Positions 34,497-50,600 of a DNA stretch of 64,000 bases are shown here, piece after piece. The notes under the pieces are model-generated. The model searched no databases and had not been told where the DNA came from. It worked only from the letters and a program-made list of their open reading frames with translations. The stretch is taken from assembly GCA_030063045.1 (NCBI GenBank), contig JAQSEB010000188.1:310001-374000 (forward strand), read 5' to 3'. Position 1 is the first letter of the stretch. Every line of letters begins with the position of its first letter. The DNA is from Pratylenchus scribneri. Taxonomy: Eukaryota > Nematoda > Chromadorea > Rhabditida > Pratylenchidae. Made by a program: the position numbers and the translations under genes.

Positions 34497-35845
34497 TTTA
34501 ATTGATTAAAAATGAGTCAGCAACATTGAATAATTTGCGCTGATTTACGTCAAATATCCGTCGCATTTGTCGGCGATTTGTTGGATGTGGATTTTATTGG
34601 TTGCTCTGCTGCGCTGATCGATTGGACGGACTCTTCTGCCGCTGCTGCTTTTGGTCATTCTTCCCATCTCTAGCCTTTTTAGAATTGCTTTTGGTGGTGG
34701 ATAATGTGCTGTGGGCAGTATGCGCGATATATTTTTGTGGGGGGATAAATTCGTTGGGATTGCGCGTATTTGGGCATAACCATTGAAAATGTGCACGGAA
34801 ATCGATTGAAAAGAGGAGGATAGCCGCTGGCTATATTTGCTGTATTCATATTTAATATTATGGAGTAAATGGACCGTATCAGTATCAGTTGAATTGAAAT
34901 TCATAAGCAATTTGTTCAAAAATTTACAAAAAATTACACAAGATTTCATTTGGTAAAGCACAAAGAATTTTTCAGTATTGCCCCGGACATTCTTTTGTCA
35001 TTAGCTTACCGAAGAAATTATTTAAATGTAATAAATTGAATAGCATTGGAAAGCCCAAAATATCCTCTATGTTTTATTGCGTTAAAAAGTAAAAAAAAAG
35101 AACAACAAATAGGAAAAAGGCTGAAGAAAACGTCTAGGTTTGGCGGAATTATTACACCGAAATCCGACAATGATAGATATATTCCTTTTGTTTGTTTATT
35201 ATTAATTTAAATTATCAATTTATTTTCATTAAATTATCAATCTCATTAATTGAATTCATTGAATTTAACACGGATTCATTCCAGCGTAGAATCGCATTTC
35301 CAATGATGGGCTCAGAGGCACTCAATTTTGGACATAGAAATTTTCCCTTTGTTCAATCACAGAATCGGTAACTTTAAAAACCAAATATCATCCAGACATC
35401 ATCACCCCCTTATACTGCATAACAATCCCATCCCAACCTATCCATTATTAATTTCGATTTATCATATTTCCCATTCCTTTGTAGCTTTTTTAAAAGTTCA
35501 TCATTATTCGTTTTGATGTCGGATAATGTATAAATAAATTTGTGTTGCATATATTTTTTTATGTTATTTAAGGAAATTTACAATGAAAGGTAATGAGAAG
35601 TGGGCGGAAGGCTAGGCTGGATCTCCGAGTTTTTAGTTATGATTTTTTTAAGATATTTCAAAAATACAAATAAAATCTTTCTTAAGGACTAATCTGAAGG
35701 ATGCTTTCTTTAACTTGCATTAGGTCTTTCAAATGGAATATTTCCCAAATTGGCTCGATTTATGTCAAAACGCAAAAGAATCTCACAGGTACTGAAATGT
35801 CCTCTGCGGTTAAATTCAAACAATTCATCTATAAAGACAATGTGA
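34497..35845. other. Intergenic upstream of the EB-module gene
   Basis: A 138-codon minus-strand frame (34961-34545) overlaps the expected 5' region but has no recognisable similarity and I do not call it. The rest is AT-rich. Confidence 0.4.
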
Positions 35846-36232
35846 CGACGCTACTTGCAAGAAAGCACTTTTTAAAAAATGTTTTCAAAGTCATGAAATT
35901 ATATAATAATCGACGCGTCTCGACGAGCGGAGCACGAATCTGCTATTAGTTTCGCCTAAAACTCAAAAGTAAAAAAGTTATGGACCAAAGAAATTTTAAA
36001 CTTTGCGCAAAAGAAATACGGATTGGAATTGGAACTGCTGCGGTGGCCATTACAGAGTGGACTCCTCCGTGTGCTCCGCCTCCGCGCGACCAGCAGACGA
36101 GCCTTCGCTTCGGCTACGCATACTCCGGAGTCCACTTTTATTTACATTCCTCCGCAGTTCCAAGTTCCAACACATTCCCCACCGAGACTTAGAAAAAAAA
36201 TTTCAAAAAGTGCTTTCTTGCAAATAGTGCCG
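35846..36232. mobile_element. MITE with terminal inverted repeats, copy 1
   Basis: 387 bp. Ends CGACGCTACTTGCAAGAAAG and (reverse complement) CGGCACTATTTGCAAGAAAG. It is flanked by the 9 bp direct repeat ACAATGTGA (35837-35845 and 36233-36241), as in Mutator-like elements. The core shares a block with 40288-40635 (GGAGTCCACTC, GCTCCGCCTCCGCGCGACC, CTTCGCTTCGGCTACGC) in opposite orientation. Confidence 0.85.
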
Positions 36233-36241
36233 ACAATGTGA

Positions 36242-37440
36242 AGGAATTTAATTTTAAAATGCAACATTAAAATATTTATGCGATGGAAAAATGATGATGA
36301 AAAATGTGTGCATCCACCAATGACGAATTGTTTTTATAATTAAATTAACAAAATAAAAAAGAATATTCGACAAGATTGGTTGTTTTTTGTTTCTCATCTG
36401 TTTTTGTTGTGATGAAGGGCATTTTATCTGCGTTTTTGTTGTGGAAAAGCGAAAAAACGGATTGGAAAAATCGAGGGAATAAATTTATCAAAAAATCCAA
36501 AAAATGGGTGAAGTTTAATGGGACTTGTCTCAAGAATTTGATTTTTAAAATTTTTCTAGTTTAATTAATTGAGAAAATTTTTATAATTAATAGATAATTT
36601 TAACATGGATTTTAGCCTCAATTTTGTTCAACAATTTATATGCCAATTTTGGTAAGCCTAATGCCAATATTTACCATTTGAATAGGTCTAAATTTGTAAA
36701 TATAGGCAATGACTTATCAAAATGGCCAACAATTCAAAAGAAAGGCCAAATTCATGCATAACATTCAAAATTATCACAGAATTTAAATTGAAATTCAAAA
36801 TGGTAGACAAGTTCCATTTTTCTTTTTTCATATCGGAGGAATTAATATTGAAGAAAACGATGGTTGGAATTGGAAAATAAATTATCAAACAAAATTTCCA
36901 AATATTCAAGAATCTCAGGCACAGTCTTTTTAATTAATTTGGATGGAAATGAAAGGAGGAGGAAAGGGCAAAAAGGTCAATTGGAAAATTTTTTGGTGGA
37001 AAAAATGAGTGGCAATTTAATTCGAAACATTTTAGAATGTTTTAAAATTGAAAAAATTCAGCATAATTTTAATTTTAAAAAATCCCAAAAAATTAGAAGC
37101 TAAATTTTAGCGGTGAAAATTGCTGAAATAATTGCAAAAAGCGAACATTTAAAATGGTGGAAATTAATTTATTTTTATAGAAACATTTTAAAAGAGAATT
37201 GTTGGAATTGGATAAATTAATTAAATATGAAATAAAAATACACACAAACAAATGAATTTGGAAAGGAATAAATTTATGTTTTTTGTTTATGTGGTGTGGG
37301 TCAACAATCCATTAATAATAATTGGTCAAATGTGAAGTAAATATATTATTCCCCGCGGCGCTTCTTTTTTTTTCACAACAAATCATTTTGAAGCGCATTC
37401 ATCCATCCTCTCTCATTGCATTCTCAACATTTTCCCCTCA
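36242..37440. other. Intergenic between the MITE and RAB-11
   Basis: AT-rich. A palindromic repeat lies at about 36635-36760. Otherwise this is the RAB-11 3' side. Confidence 0.5.
36635..36760. repeat. Palindromic dispersed repeat
   Basis: TTTTGGTAAGCCTAATGCCA and, after a spacer, GGCAATGACTTATCAAAATG. Confidence 0.55.
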
Positions 37441-41140
<3,700 letters not shown>

Positions 41141-43232
41141 TTGGAGTACACACAATTATCAATTGAAGTTTGGTGCAAGAATTAGGGAAATAATCAAATT
41201 TTATGGATAATTGTTTGCTAAAAATTGATTGATGATTTGAATAAAAATGAAAACTTTAAAATGTTATCGGTTATCGCGAATAAAGAAAGCTTTCTCTAAA
41301 TCTTTACAACAATCTTAAGGTTTAACATTTTTCCAAACAGCTATATAGGATCTTAAATTGTTGGCTGCGTTGTGCTTTGCTATTCTGTTGATGCAAAGCA
41401 TGATATTTTCTGATGATGATGATGATGATTGATGATATAATTATAATATGAAAGTGTGAGGAAGCGATTACGTGGGTGGTGATGGTGGCTGGTTAGGAAC
41501 CAATAAGAGAAAACACAGGAATGAAACAGATTAATGACTGCAAATATTCAAGGAATTTTTTCCACTAGAATCATTTTCATTTGAGGAGGAAGGTGGTGGA
41601 CCAAAATAAAATGATGGTAAATATTAATCTCGGAAAAAGGAACGAAAACAACTAGGACACATTTAATTTATGAGACGTTTAAAAAGCGGTTTATTTTTTT
41701 TTGTGATGAATCATTTATACATTAGCTTCCTTGCTGTTTTTTTAAAATCAATATTTAACACTTTTGTCTTGATTTTGGTGTAATTTATGATGTGTTGGAG
41801 TTCATCTAAATTTAGATGATAGTAAAATTTTATTATTTCGACGCCACGGGGATTGTGACCCCCACCTTTCCATCCTAACCTAAACGAGCGGTGGGGAACC
41901 GCCCAAAATCAAACAAAACGCACAGCAGACGTAGTATTGGGGTGGGTGACTGGTAGAGAATGGGTGGCGGCTGGCGGATTGAACTGCTGCCCCCCCCCCC
42001 CAACACCGCGAATGAATCGAATTGAATCGGTTTGTTGAATTGAGAAGAGGAAGGAGGGCGATGAATGGAAATAGGATAGGAGAAACATGCATAATAGAGC
42101 TTTTATAATATTGCTCACTGCCGAATTGCAAGGCTGAGAGATCGACATATCGCGTCAGCCGACCTCAAAATAAGGAGGGGAAAATCGATCCACGAGTGCA
42201 TGGACTCGGAAAGAATTGTGAAGAAGAATGGATAAAAGAGAAGAATAGGATGACAAAATTCATGAAGGATAAATCTATCCTTGCACAAATCCAATCCAAT
42301 GTATTAAAAATGCGAGAATAGGGTGGAGGATTGGTGGGCGGATGCGGAAGCGGGCAGACAGCGGTTTTAATTCGCTCTCGTCGCAGTAAATTATGGATGG
42401 TTGAGATTGGGAGAAAAAAAAATGTTCGGCGGATCGAACCGCGTTCATATTCCACTCTTCGCAACCTATTCTCGGATGCGGAAAATCAAATTTACATCCA
42501 CGAAATTTTTTTGGGGTTGGTAGTTGGTTTTTTAATCTGCGGTGAGGTGACCTTAATTTTTCTCTATCTCTATTCTATTCTCTACAATTTTTATACACTA
42601 TCTTTCCAACATTTTTCTTGTCATGAATTAAAATAAAAAAAAAAAACTTTGGGTTTCGGGACTTCGGTTCGATTACTGATTGCTTAATTTTGTTTTTTTT
42701 TATTGGAGGTTTTATTTGAAAAATTTGAAACATAAACCTTCAATTAGCATTGATTCTTCTGGCGAATTTGTATTGCTGTTGAAAATTGATATCCAATAGA
42801 GGAGGAGAAATAAACAAAAATCCCCTTGACAATCATTCATTGATCCAAAAAGAAGCAAAAAAATAAGCTCCAACTTTATTTATACCAACCAAATATTATC
42901 TACTCCTCAAATAGAAATATCAACAATATTAGAGATCGGCAAGGGTGACCGATCGATATATCGGAGCGATATATCGAAAAAATATCGGTCGATATATCGG
43001 AAAATATCGGTCGATATATCGTATCGGTCCGATCTCTAAACAATATTAGTCAAAATTATCAAAATGAATAAAATAAAAGAAAGAATATTTAGTGGAGTAA
43101 GCTTTCAAATTGGAAACAAAAAAATGGAAATGAAATGTTTTGGTGTCTACTCTAACAATTAAAAATGGGGGAAATATATCGAAAAGCCGGGATAGGGGAT
43201 ACATTATAATGTCTTGTTTCTTGTTGCCCTCC
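41141..43232. other. Intergenic between RAB-11 and SSU72
   Basis: Holds a GAT trinucleotide run at about 41412-41440, a run of about 12 C at 41990-42001, AT-rich stretches and one tiny inverted-repeat element (42933-43038). Open frames at 41880-42148 and 42165-42464 overlap on opposite strands and are not called. Confidence 0.5.
42933..43038. mobile_element. 106 bp inverted-repeat element with CGATATATCG repeats
   Basis: Begins AGATCGGCAAGG and ends CCGATCT plus CTA. It is flanked by the 11 bp direct repeat AACAATATTAG (42922-42932, 43039-43049). Inside, the palindrome CGATATATCG occurs four times, mostly as ATCGGTCGATATATCG. Confidence 0.75.
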
Positions 43233-44672
43233 TCAATAGAAGCAAATTGTGTGAAGAGTATTCCGCTGTGGATTTTCCAACTCAAAATCGCTGAGCACTT
43301 CATCAATCTCGTTGTCCAGATCCTCGCAATCTTCGAGCTGAAAAATATGGAATATGAACATAAAAAATTGAAGGGGGCGAACTGTAATTATTAAAGGATG
43401 GATAGGGTTTAGTTTATATATGGTTCTATAATTTTAATTTTATTGCAAATATTTTGCTTAGTATTTGGGTAGTTTTGAATGCTAAAAGAATGAATTTGTT
43501 CCTTCCATTTTGTCCGAAATTTCTGCCAATTTTTTGGTAAGCCGTAAGCCCAATGCCATGCCAGCATTCATTTACCATGGAGGATCAGGATAAGTTTCAT
43601 TTTTGCAAATTTGGCATTGCTTTACCAAAATGGCAAAATAAAGCCTTCAATTTTAGCTTCCAATAAAAGGCTATTTTTATTTTTAAAAGACTAATTTGTA
43701 CAAACCGCATACCAATTTGCACAATTTGACCACCACCAGTGCGCCGATGGTCGCTTCCTCATGATTGTCTTGAATATCAAAATTGATGACATGAACGCAT
43801 TCGCCGGTGCTGTTCGCCTCATCCCGGGTCTGCAAAAATTCCACAATTTGATCGTAGACGCGCTCCTCCAAGCAGATAATGACCGCGAATTTCTCGTCAG
43901 TGTTTTGGAATTTTTGTGGACATTTTCTGAATTAATTTGGAATTAATTTGTAAGGTAAAATAAGAAACTTGATCCTCCTGTTTCTGTCCAGCATGTTCAA
44001 GAGACCATTCTGCGTGTATCTGAAAATGATTGTAAATAGTTTTTAACTATGTTTAAGATATCAAATATATTTTATTATTGTAATTTTTAATGCTAAACTC
44101 CAATTTGACTGACCTATAACCTTATTTCTTTGCATATTTGTCAATCTTTTTAGGGGAAATGCCAACAATTACAATTATGAACTATTCATGGTAAATGTTG
44201 GCATTGGGCTTAGCAAGATTAGCTAAATTGGACAAAATGAGTAAACATTTCCCGCTTGATTTTCTAAATTAGCTCTAAGATTCGTGATTTGCTACTAAAC
44301 TCCTCCGAAATCGATTTTTCATCATTTTATTATTCAATTTATGGTTTTCACTATAATTTTAATAAAACCTCACAATTTTGCATCTTTCTTCCTCAAATCC
44401 TGATAAATCTCTTCGTAAGTGGTCGAATCGAATTCATAAATATTAGGCCGGTCAATGCTGGGACCGGGCAATTTCACACAAGTTCCCGAGCCAAAACTTT
44501 GTACATTGAAACCCCGTTGCCTGGATAAATAATTCGAGAGATTGGTTGGGTAAAATTTTCAGAATTACTTGAGAAAGAAATGGGCCTCCATACTGCGATT
44601 CATGTTTGATGAGCAACTGACGGCAAATTTCAATTTTCCAGTTGATTTAGCATCCAAATAGGTTTCATGCAT
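43233..44672 (-). CDS. SSU72: RNA polymerase II CTD phosphatase SSU72
   Basis: Five exons on the minus strand: 44672-44569, 44520-44374, 44019-43969, 43926-43713, 43337-43233 (206 aa; human about 194; phases agree). The catalytic loop CSSNMNRS fits CX5R-S. The general-acid region is DIQDNHEEAT. Other family landmarks are GSGTCVKLPGP, NGLLNMLDRN, EERVYDQ and the C-terminal LHTICFY. SSU72 removes phosphate from Ser5/Ser7 of the Pol II tail and works in 3'-end processing and termination. The start was chosen as the first ATG; a second overlapping ATG is out of frame. Confidence 0.95.
43500..43660. repeat. Palindromic dispersed repeat in SSU72 intron 4
   Basis: TTTTGGTAAGCCGTAAGCCC opposite GGCATTGCTTTACCAAAATGG. 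Confidence 0.55.
44090..44245. repeat. Palindromic dispersed repeat in SSU72 intron 2
   Basis: GGTAAATGTTGGCATTGGGC at about 44188 with a diverged partner arm near 44155-44170 (ATGCCAACAATTAC). Confidence 0.45.
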
Positions 44673-45284
44673 TGTAATTTATTCAATAAACTAATTTCTA
44701 ATAAAGATTTTGAAGATTTTAAAATTTTTGGAATTATTGAAAAAAAAATAAAAATATTACAACATGTCATGTTCAAAACTTTAGACTTTATTTATTTATT
44801 AGAATGGCTTTTAATTATGATTTTACTATAATTTATCAAAAATGGAAGCTTTTGTAAATATACAAACAAAGTATGGCTGATTGAAATTTAAGAATGCACT
44901 TGCTGCTGTTGGAGAATTCCCTCATGGAAAAATGGATAATTTTTTGCTTTTCTAGTATTTTCTCGTTTAGTAGTTATAGTTAGTTCCCAGTTCCCATCTT
45001 TTCTCTAACACCTAACTCAAGTCATTGAATATGATAGACAAAAATAAACTCAGATTCGTATTTTTATTTTATGCCCAAAATTACTGCAAAGATGTGTTTT
45101 TCATCATTTTTGGTAGGGAAAGGGATGTAACATAACGGAAAAGTACCATTGCATTATTAAAATAATTCATTGTATTGTTTGAATAAATTTGTTGAAATTT
45201 AATTTATTTTAAATATGAAATTGAAAAAATAATTTAAATATATTTAACGAAATCGTGTTATTAAAATATCAAAAATCATTTTAT
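44673..45284. other. Interval between AKR and SSU72
   Basis: About 610 bp, AT-rich. The AKR stop codon is overlapped by AATAAA (minus strand, 45285-45280). No gene seen. Confidence 0.55.
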
Positions 45285-47370
45285 TCATCTCAACCCATCC
45301 GGATCCCAACAATATTTTTTCATCTTCGATTTTGTCGCTTTGACTGCTTCGACATCTTCGGCACTCACATGAATTTGACTTGGTCCAGTAAAATTTTGTC
45401 GAACATGCCCTGGGTTTTTGCTTCTCGGCAAAACACTGAAACAAATTTAAAAATTAAAATAATGACAATTTTTGTGGCATGACCTCATTCCTTGAGCAAG
45501 TGCCCAGGAAAGAAGGAAAGTTGGCACGGAACAATCATATTTGACCGCCATTGCGCGAACATTTTGATCAGCGAATAAGTCATCCCGATTCGACTCACTG
45601 CCAAAACTACTGTATGCCTAAATATATTTTGATACTTTTATGTTATCTATATCCAGATTTTTATAAATGAACGGTTCCCCCATAGGGGATTAGGGATATT
45701 TGAGATGATAATCAATCTCTCCTAAAGACCCTAACCCTATACCGGATGACCTATGGTGGTCACCGTAATCTTTTACTGTGGTGACTAAAAAATCTGGACA
45801 CAGATAAAATAACATACAAGGATCTATAATTTTATGAGATGTTTAGGAATTTTGATGTTTGGTTTTTCCTCAAAAATTAAATGAATTAGAAACGGCTCTC
45901 TAGAAATAATAAAAATTCAATTTTACCTGGAAATGGATGCCATTCTCGCGACAATATTGAATCAAATCAGTTTGGATCCAATGAGGATGGCATTCACATT
46001 GATTTACCTGAAAATTGTTAATTTATTTTTAAAATTTTTTCCTGAGGCTAATTTGGAATGCCAAAAATCTGGCCTCAATTTTGTTCAATATTTAAGCAAA
46101 TTTCGATAAGTCCAATGCCAACATTTACCATTGGGATGGGTCCAAATTCCAAATTTGTAAATATTGATATTGCCTTACCAAAAAAGGCCAAATATTGTTT
46201 AATGAAATAATGTGAATTCACGTCTAACATTCAAAATTAACTTAGAAAAAATTTGATACAGTAAAAAATTTCCAGATTATTTCTCATAGAAATTTAATCA
46301 TAAAAATTTCACCGCTGGAAGAATTTTAGCCTTTTCAAGCAATTCCTCCAAATGGACAATATTATAATTGGATACGCCAATTGCACGGAGTTTTCCTTCT
46401 TCTTTAATTATAAATTCGAATTAATTAATAAAATGAGTAAATTCAGTGCCCACTTTGTAAAATTTCCAATTCTTTCCAACTTTCGGCTCTCATTTGTGCA
46501 TTTTTTGGGTCATTCCTTTTCAATTTGGTTACACCCGGCCAATGGATGAGTAAAAGGTCGAGATATTCAGTTTGTAGTTTGTTAAGTGATTCCAAAACGG
46601 ATTTGCGACAATTTGTTGAGCCTTGATTTGCGGGTGCCAATTTACTGGTGATGAATATGTCCTCTCTATTTTTGAATTTAAATTATTATTTAATATTATG
46701 AAAAAAAGTATTAGTTTTATTATCTGCCTCAATTTCGATTATTTTCGTTTTTTTAGAAATTATAAAAACATTATAGAATTATTTCAGATTTTTTTAAAAT
46801 TCTCGCCTCATTTAATTTTTTCAATTTTTTTGCTGATCAAATAATGTATAAAAATATAGAATTTACAAAATATTTTATATGGATTATGTTAAACTTTTGT
46901 TTAGGATTATGTATATTAAGGCTAGTGTTTGAGTGTAATTGCCAAATTTAAGACTTCAAAAATGGCTGACAATTTTTTTTGTAAAATAATTGCATAAAAA
47001 TTAGGGGTAACCATTTTGCACCTTATTGTTTAGAATTTAGAGCATCAACATGTAATATAATAAAGTTTCTATAAGTTCATTGTCAACCTTTTGAGTCCAT
47101 ATTTGGGCAATAATTCTGCCAATGCTTTGCCAATATGTTGTTCATTCCGATAAACTTGTGCAGTGTCAATGAATCGATAGCCAACGTCCAAAGCAGCATT
47201 CAAAATGTCGAAAATGGTTTTGGCGGATTGAATTTGATAGGTCCCTTTTAAGGAAAAAGTAATTTTTATGCAAGAAATGAGAAAAACTAACCAAGTCCTA
47301 TTTTCGGCATTTTATTTTGAACATATTCTGCCCCTTCTTTATTCAAATTTTCATGCATTTTATGCTTCAT
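45285..47370 (-). CDS. Aldo-keto reductase
   Basis: Seven exons on the minus strand: 47370-47292, 47244-47088, 46665-46454, 46401-46313, 46007-45927, 45617-45484, 45435-45285 (300 aa; phases agree). TIM-barrel AKR landmarks in order: PKIGLGTYQ, GYRFIDTAQVYRNE (catalytic Asp and Tyr), TSKLAP (Lys), LLLIHWPG (His), GVSNYN, NQCECHPHW, AYSSFGS, and VLPRSKN (cofactor site; R and K suit NADPH). Substrate cannot be read from the sequence. It is a cytosolic NAD(P)H-linked carbonyl reductase by family. No signal peptide. It shares a short divergent upstream interval with the TPR-GoLoco gene. Confidence 0.94.
45641..45813. mobile_element. Tc1/mariner-type MITE in AKR intron 5
   Basis: TGTTATCTATATCCAGATTTTT at the left and TGTTATTTTATCTGTGTCCAG (reverse complement) at the right, flanked by TA on both sides. 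Internal TTAGGG/CCCTAA-like words. Confidence 0.7.
46045..46215. repeat. Palindromic dispersed repeat in AKR intron 4
   Basis: GTCCAATGCCAACATTTAC pairs with GTAAATATTGATATTGCC, with outer arms CGATAAG and CTTACC. Best example of the family. Confidence 0.65.
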
Positions 47371-47666
47371 TATTTAAAATTCTGGAAAATTGGAAATAAG
47401 AATAATCCTAAAAATGGTTAAATTTTTTTAATAATCTCTTAAAATATTTATTTGAGAAAATCCTATAAATATTTTTTCCTTTATAGGCCCAAACAGAGTG
47501 GAATATAAGATAACTTTTAGTAGGGCAAAAAAGATTAGCTGTAAATGTAAATTATTTTGACATTGCTCATTTGGTTATTTTGTCATATATCAACATGTTA
47601 ATAAAATCTATTGCCAAAAATGGAATGCACTTTTGATTATCAACAACTTTAGAGTGAACTATCGAA
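47371..47666. promoter_or_regulatory. Divergent promoter interval (AKR / TPR-GoLoco)
   Basis: 296 bp separate two start codons facing away from each other. AT-rich with no obvious TATA box. Co-regulation is possible but not shown. Confidence 0.4.
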
Positions 47667-50600
47667 ATGGAATTATTCACAAATGATATAAATTCAATTT
47701 CAATAAATTCTAATGAAAGTTGCCAAGAATTGGCTGAAAGAGGCGAGCGGGCCATAAGGTCAAATGATACACAAAGAGGTGATTTTTAATATGAAAAAAA
47801 GAAAATTAAAAGATACAATTGAATTAAACTCTTTCTGTAGATCATTTTGATAACAAAATGATTTATCAAATTTATTGGCCAAAAAGTTATGGCCAAATAA
47901 AGAAAGCTATCCGCTTTTGGCCTATTTATCACTTTTTTGATGGTAAATTTTTGAAATTTCTCCATCACATTCTCGAATTCTTTCTCAAATCTATTCACTC
48001 AAATCAAAGGTTAATCAACGGTACCAAATTTGTTAAATTTAAAGCCATAAATCATTTGAAACTTTGATTTGTGCGGAAGATTCTATTCAATAAATTTGTC
48101 AGAATTAATTATATAAATTCCAATATTAAAGGAATCCAACTACTCGAACGAGCACTGCTCATTGGGTCCGATGATGAATTGTTGCTTTCCGCCGTTTACT
48201 CCCAACTTGGCAACGCCTATTTTGCTTTGCGCAATTACAACCGTGCACGGCTATATTATATGAGCGATTTGAAAGCATCAAAGTTATTTTCGAATGTTTT
48301 TACCAATTTTGATTCACAATTTAAAGGGCATTGAATGATGAGGCCCAACAAGCAAAGGCACATTCAAATTTGTCTGCCACATACACAATGTCGGTTCTCG
48401 GTTTATTTCAAATCAGATTTGGGGCAAAATAGAACGGTTGGGTTGAGTACCGTAGATAGAATGCCTAGGCCTTCGTATTGGCCATAGCTCAAAAAGGAGG
48501 CAACCAATTTAGAAAGGCGATATTGCCATTCGAAAGCTCTAAATTACCTTTAAAAGTGGCTTTTTTAATAGAACAATTTCAAAATAAGCAGCTTTACCTC
48601 AAAAATTGCAATGATTTATTGCATTCAAAGACTTTTTTATCTTTTTAAGCTGGATTATGTAAAATTAAAAAAAGCAACACGGTAGAGGCAGATGCACTTT
48701 AGACTCTCCTATGGTATATTTTCTTAGGTTGGCAATTGTTTAGAAGCTATAGGCCAAAAACCAATGCAGAGCACTCAATCAACGGTATTCAATATCCCAT
48801 ACAGAATTAAGAAATCTAAAAATTTGGAATTCAGTTTCTGGACATTGCTGAACCCTATGTTTGAACTTATTTGACTTATTTTACTCGGCAATGCTTTTTT
48901 ATTTCCCCAATTTTAAACTTCCTCTAAATCTATGGAGTGGTTTTGGTTTAATTGTTTTATTTTAATATTCTTGTACATTTTTAAACCTATTAAATAAATA
49001 TTGACAACTTGAAATCGAATCACTAAATGTCTAAGCTTTATAGTATAATTATTAGTAACTTTCAGAATTTCGTTTATTAATTCATCAAATTGGATTTATC
49101 AAATTTATTTTAATCCATCCACAGGTTACAAGAATTTGAAAATTCCATCATTTGTGCTGACAATGTGATTAAAATTGGGCAAAAATTGAATGATGAAGTA
49201 AATTTTCTAACTATTTTACAAAAAGTTATATCCAATGTAGAAAATAGAATGTCGTGGCCTTTACAATTTGGGATTGGCCCATTTAAATTATGCCATTTCG
49301 ATAATGAAATCAAATAATTCAAAAGAGAATGTTGATTTCGATGATGAAATGGAATTGATGAGAAAAGAGCATTTGGCGAAGGCATTGGCAGAATTTGAAC
49401 AAAGTTTAAACATTGCTGAAAGATTAAATGACCGAATTTTATGCGGATTGACATTGGGCAATATTGGTAATAAATTGTTTAAAATAAATTTAATTTATTT
49501 TAATTAAGCCAACACATATTTCTACGATATGGAATACCGAAAAGCAATTGAATATCATGAAAAAGTATTTTTAAAAATTTAAAATTATTATATTTAATTT
49601 TATAGAGAATGTTGATTGCCGAAGAATTGGGCGACAAAACCTCAATTTTGCGTACTCTTTGCAATATTGCAACGGCCAAAGTTCTTCTTGGCGAATTTTA
49701 TGAAGGAAGAGAAAATTATAGGTGAATATTTAATAGATAATTGGATATTCGATTTTTCTACTATCCAAAATTTTTTGAATTCGGCCAATATTTCAGCTTA
49801 TTTTAGAATGGCCAAATCAAATAAAAATTTTATTATTGGATAAGCTTTTAGAGCAGTTTGTTATTAAAATTATTGGATTAAACATATTGGCCAAAAAAAG
49901 CAAAAATTGCCCGATTTTGACATATTTTGCGGCATTTTTTTAGCCATAACTTTTTAAAATTTCCATTAAATTTATTGCTAATTAAAAAAGTTGATTGGGT
50001 GTGAGGAAATTTTTATTGCATTTATATAATTAATTAAATTTATTTAGCGCTGCCTTTGAAATGGCAAATGAAATGAATTCGCCAACGAAAATTGCGCAAT
50101 TAAGCAAGGAATTAGCCAACATTAATGCTTTGATCGAAAATCATGAGAAATTGGTAGAAAAACATATATTTTACATTTTTTGAATACTTGAGAATTTTTC
50201 CTATATTTTTCTCAGGGCCAATTGAAAATTGATGATGATAATGTTTTCAACCGATCTGACATGGAACCAATAAACAATGATTTTTTCGACATGATTGTTC
50301 AAATGCAGGCCAAAAGAATTGAAGATCAACGTGCGGAATTCCCTTCGCAAATTCAAATTGAAAATCATGATTATGGTGAGTTAGGCCAAAATAAAACGGC
50401 GAATAAGCCAACAATGATAAAATAAATAGTGAAAAGGAGTATTTCGCGACCGTAATCCATTTTTAGTCATTAATTATGCGGGCTCGAAAATTATAAGACA
50501 ACAAAACTATGATTTGGATTGGTGGAAATTTAGGAAGTCTAATAAACGGAAAATTGGCCCTAAAATTCTGCAATTTTCTTTTTCTATTCTAGCCATAACT

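Noticed and set aside
34545..34961. 138 aa minus frame upstream of the EB-module gene
   Set aside because: No recognisable domain, ends 48 bp before the gene start, likely 5' region; left uncalled.
46352..46844. Plus-strand hydrophobic frames across AKR exons
   Set aside because: Antisense of AKR exons 3-4 and intron 2.
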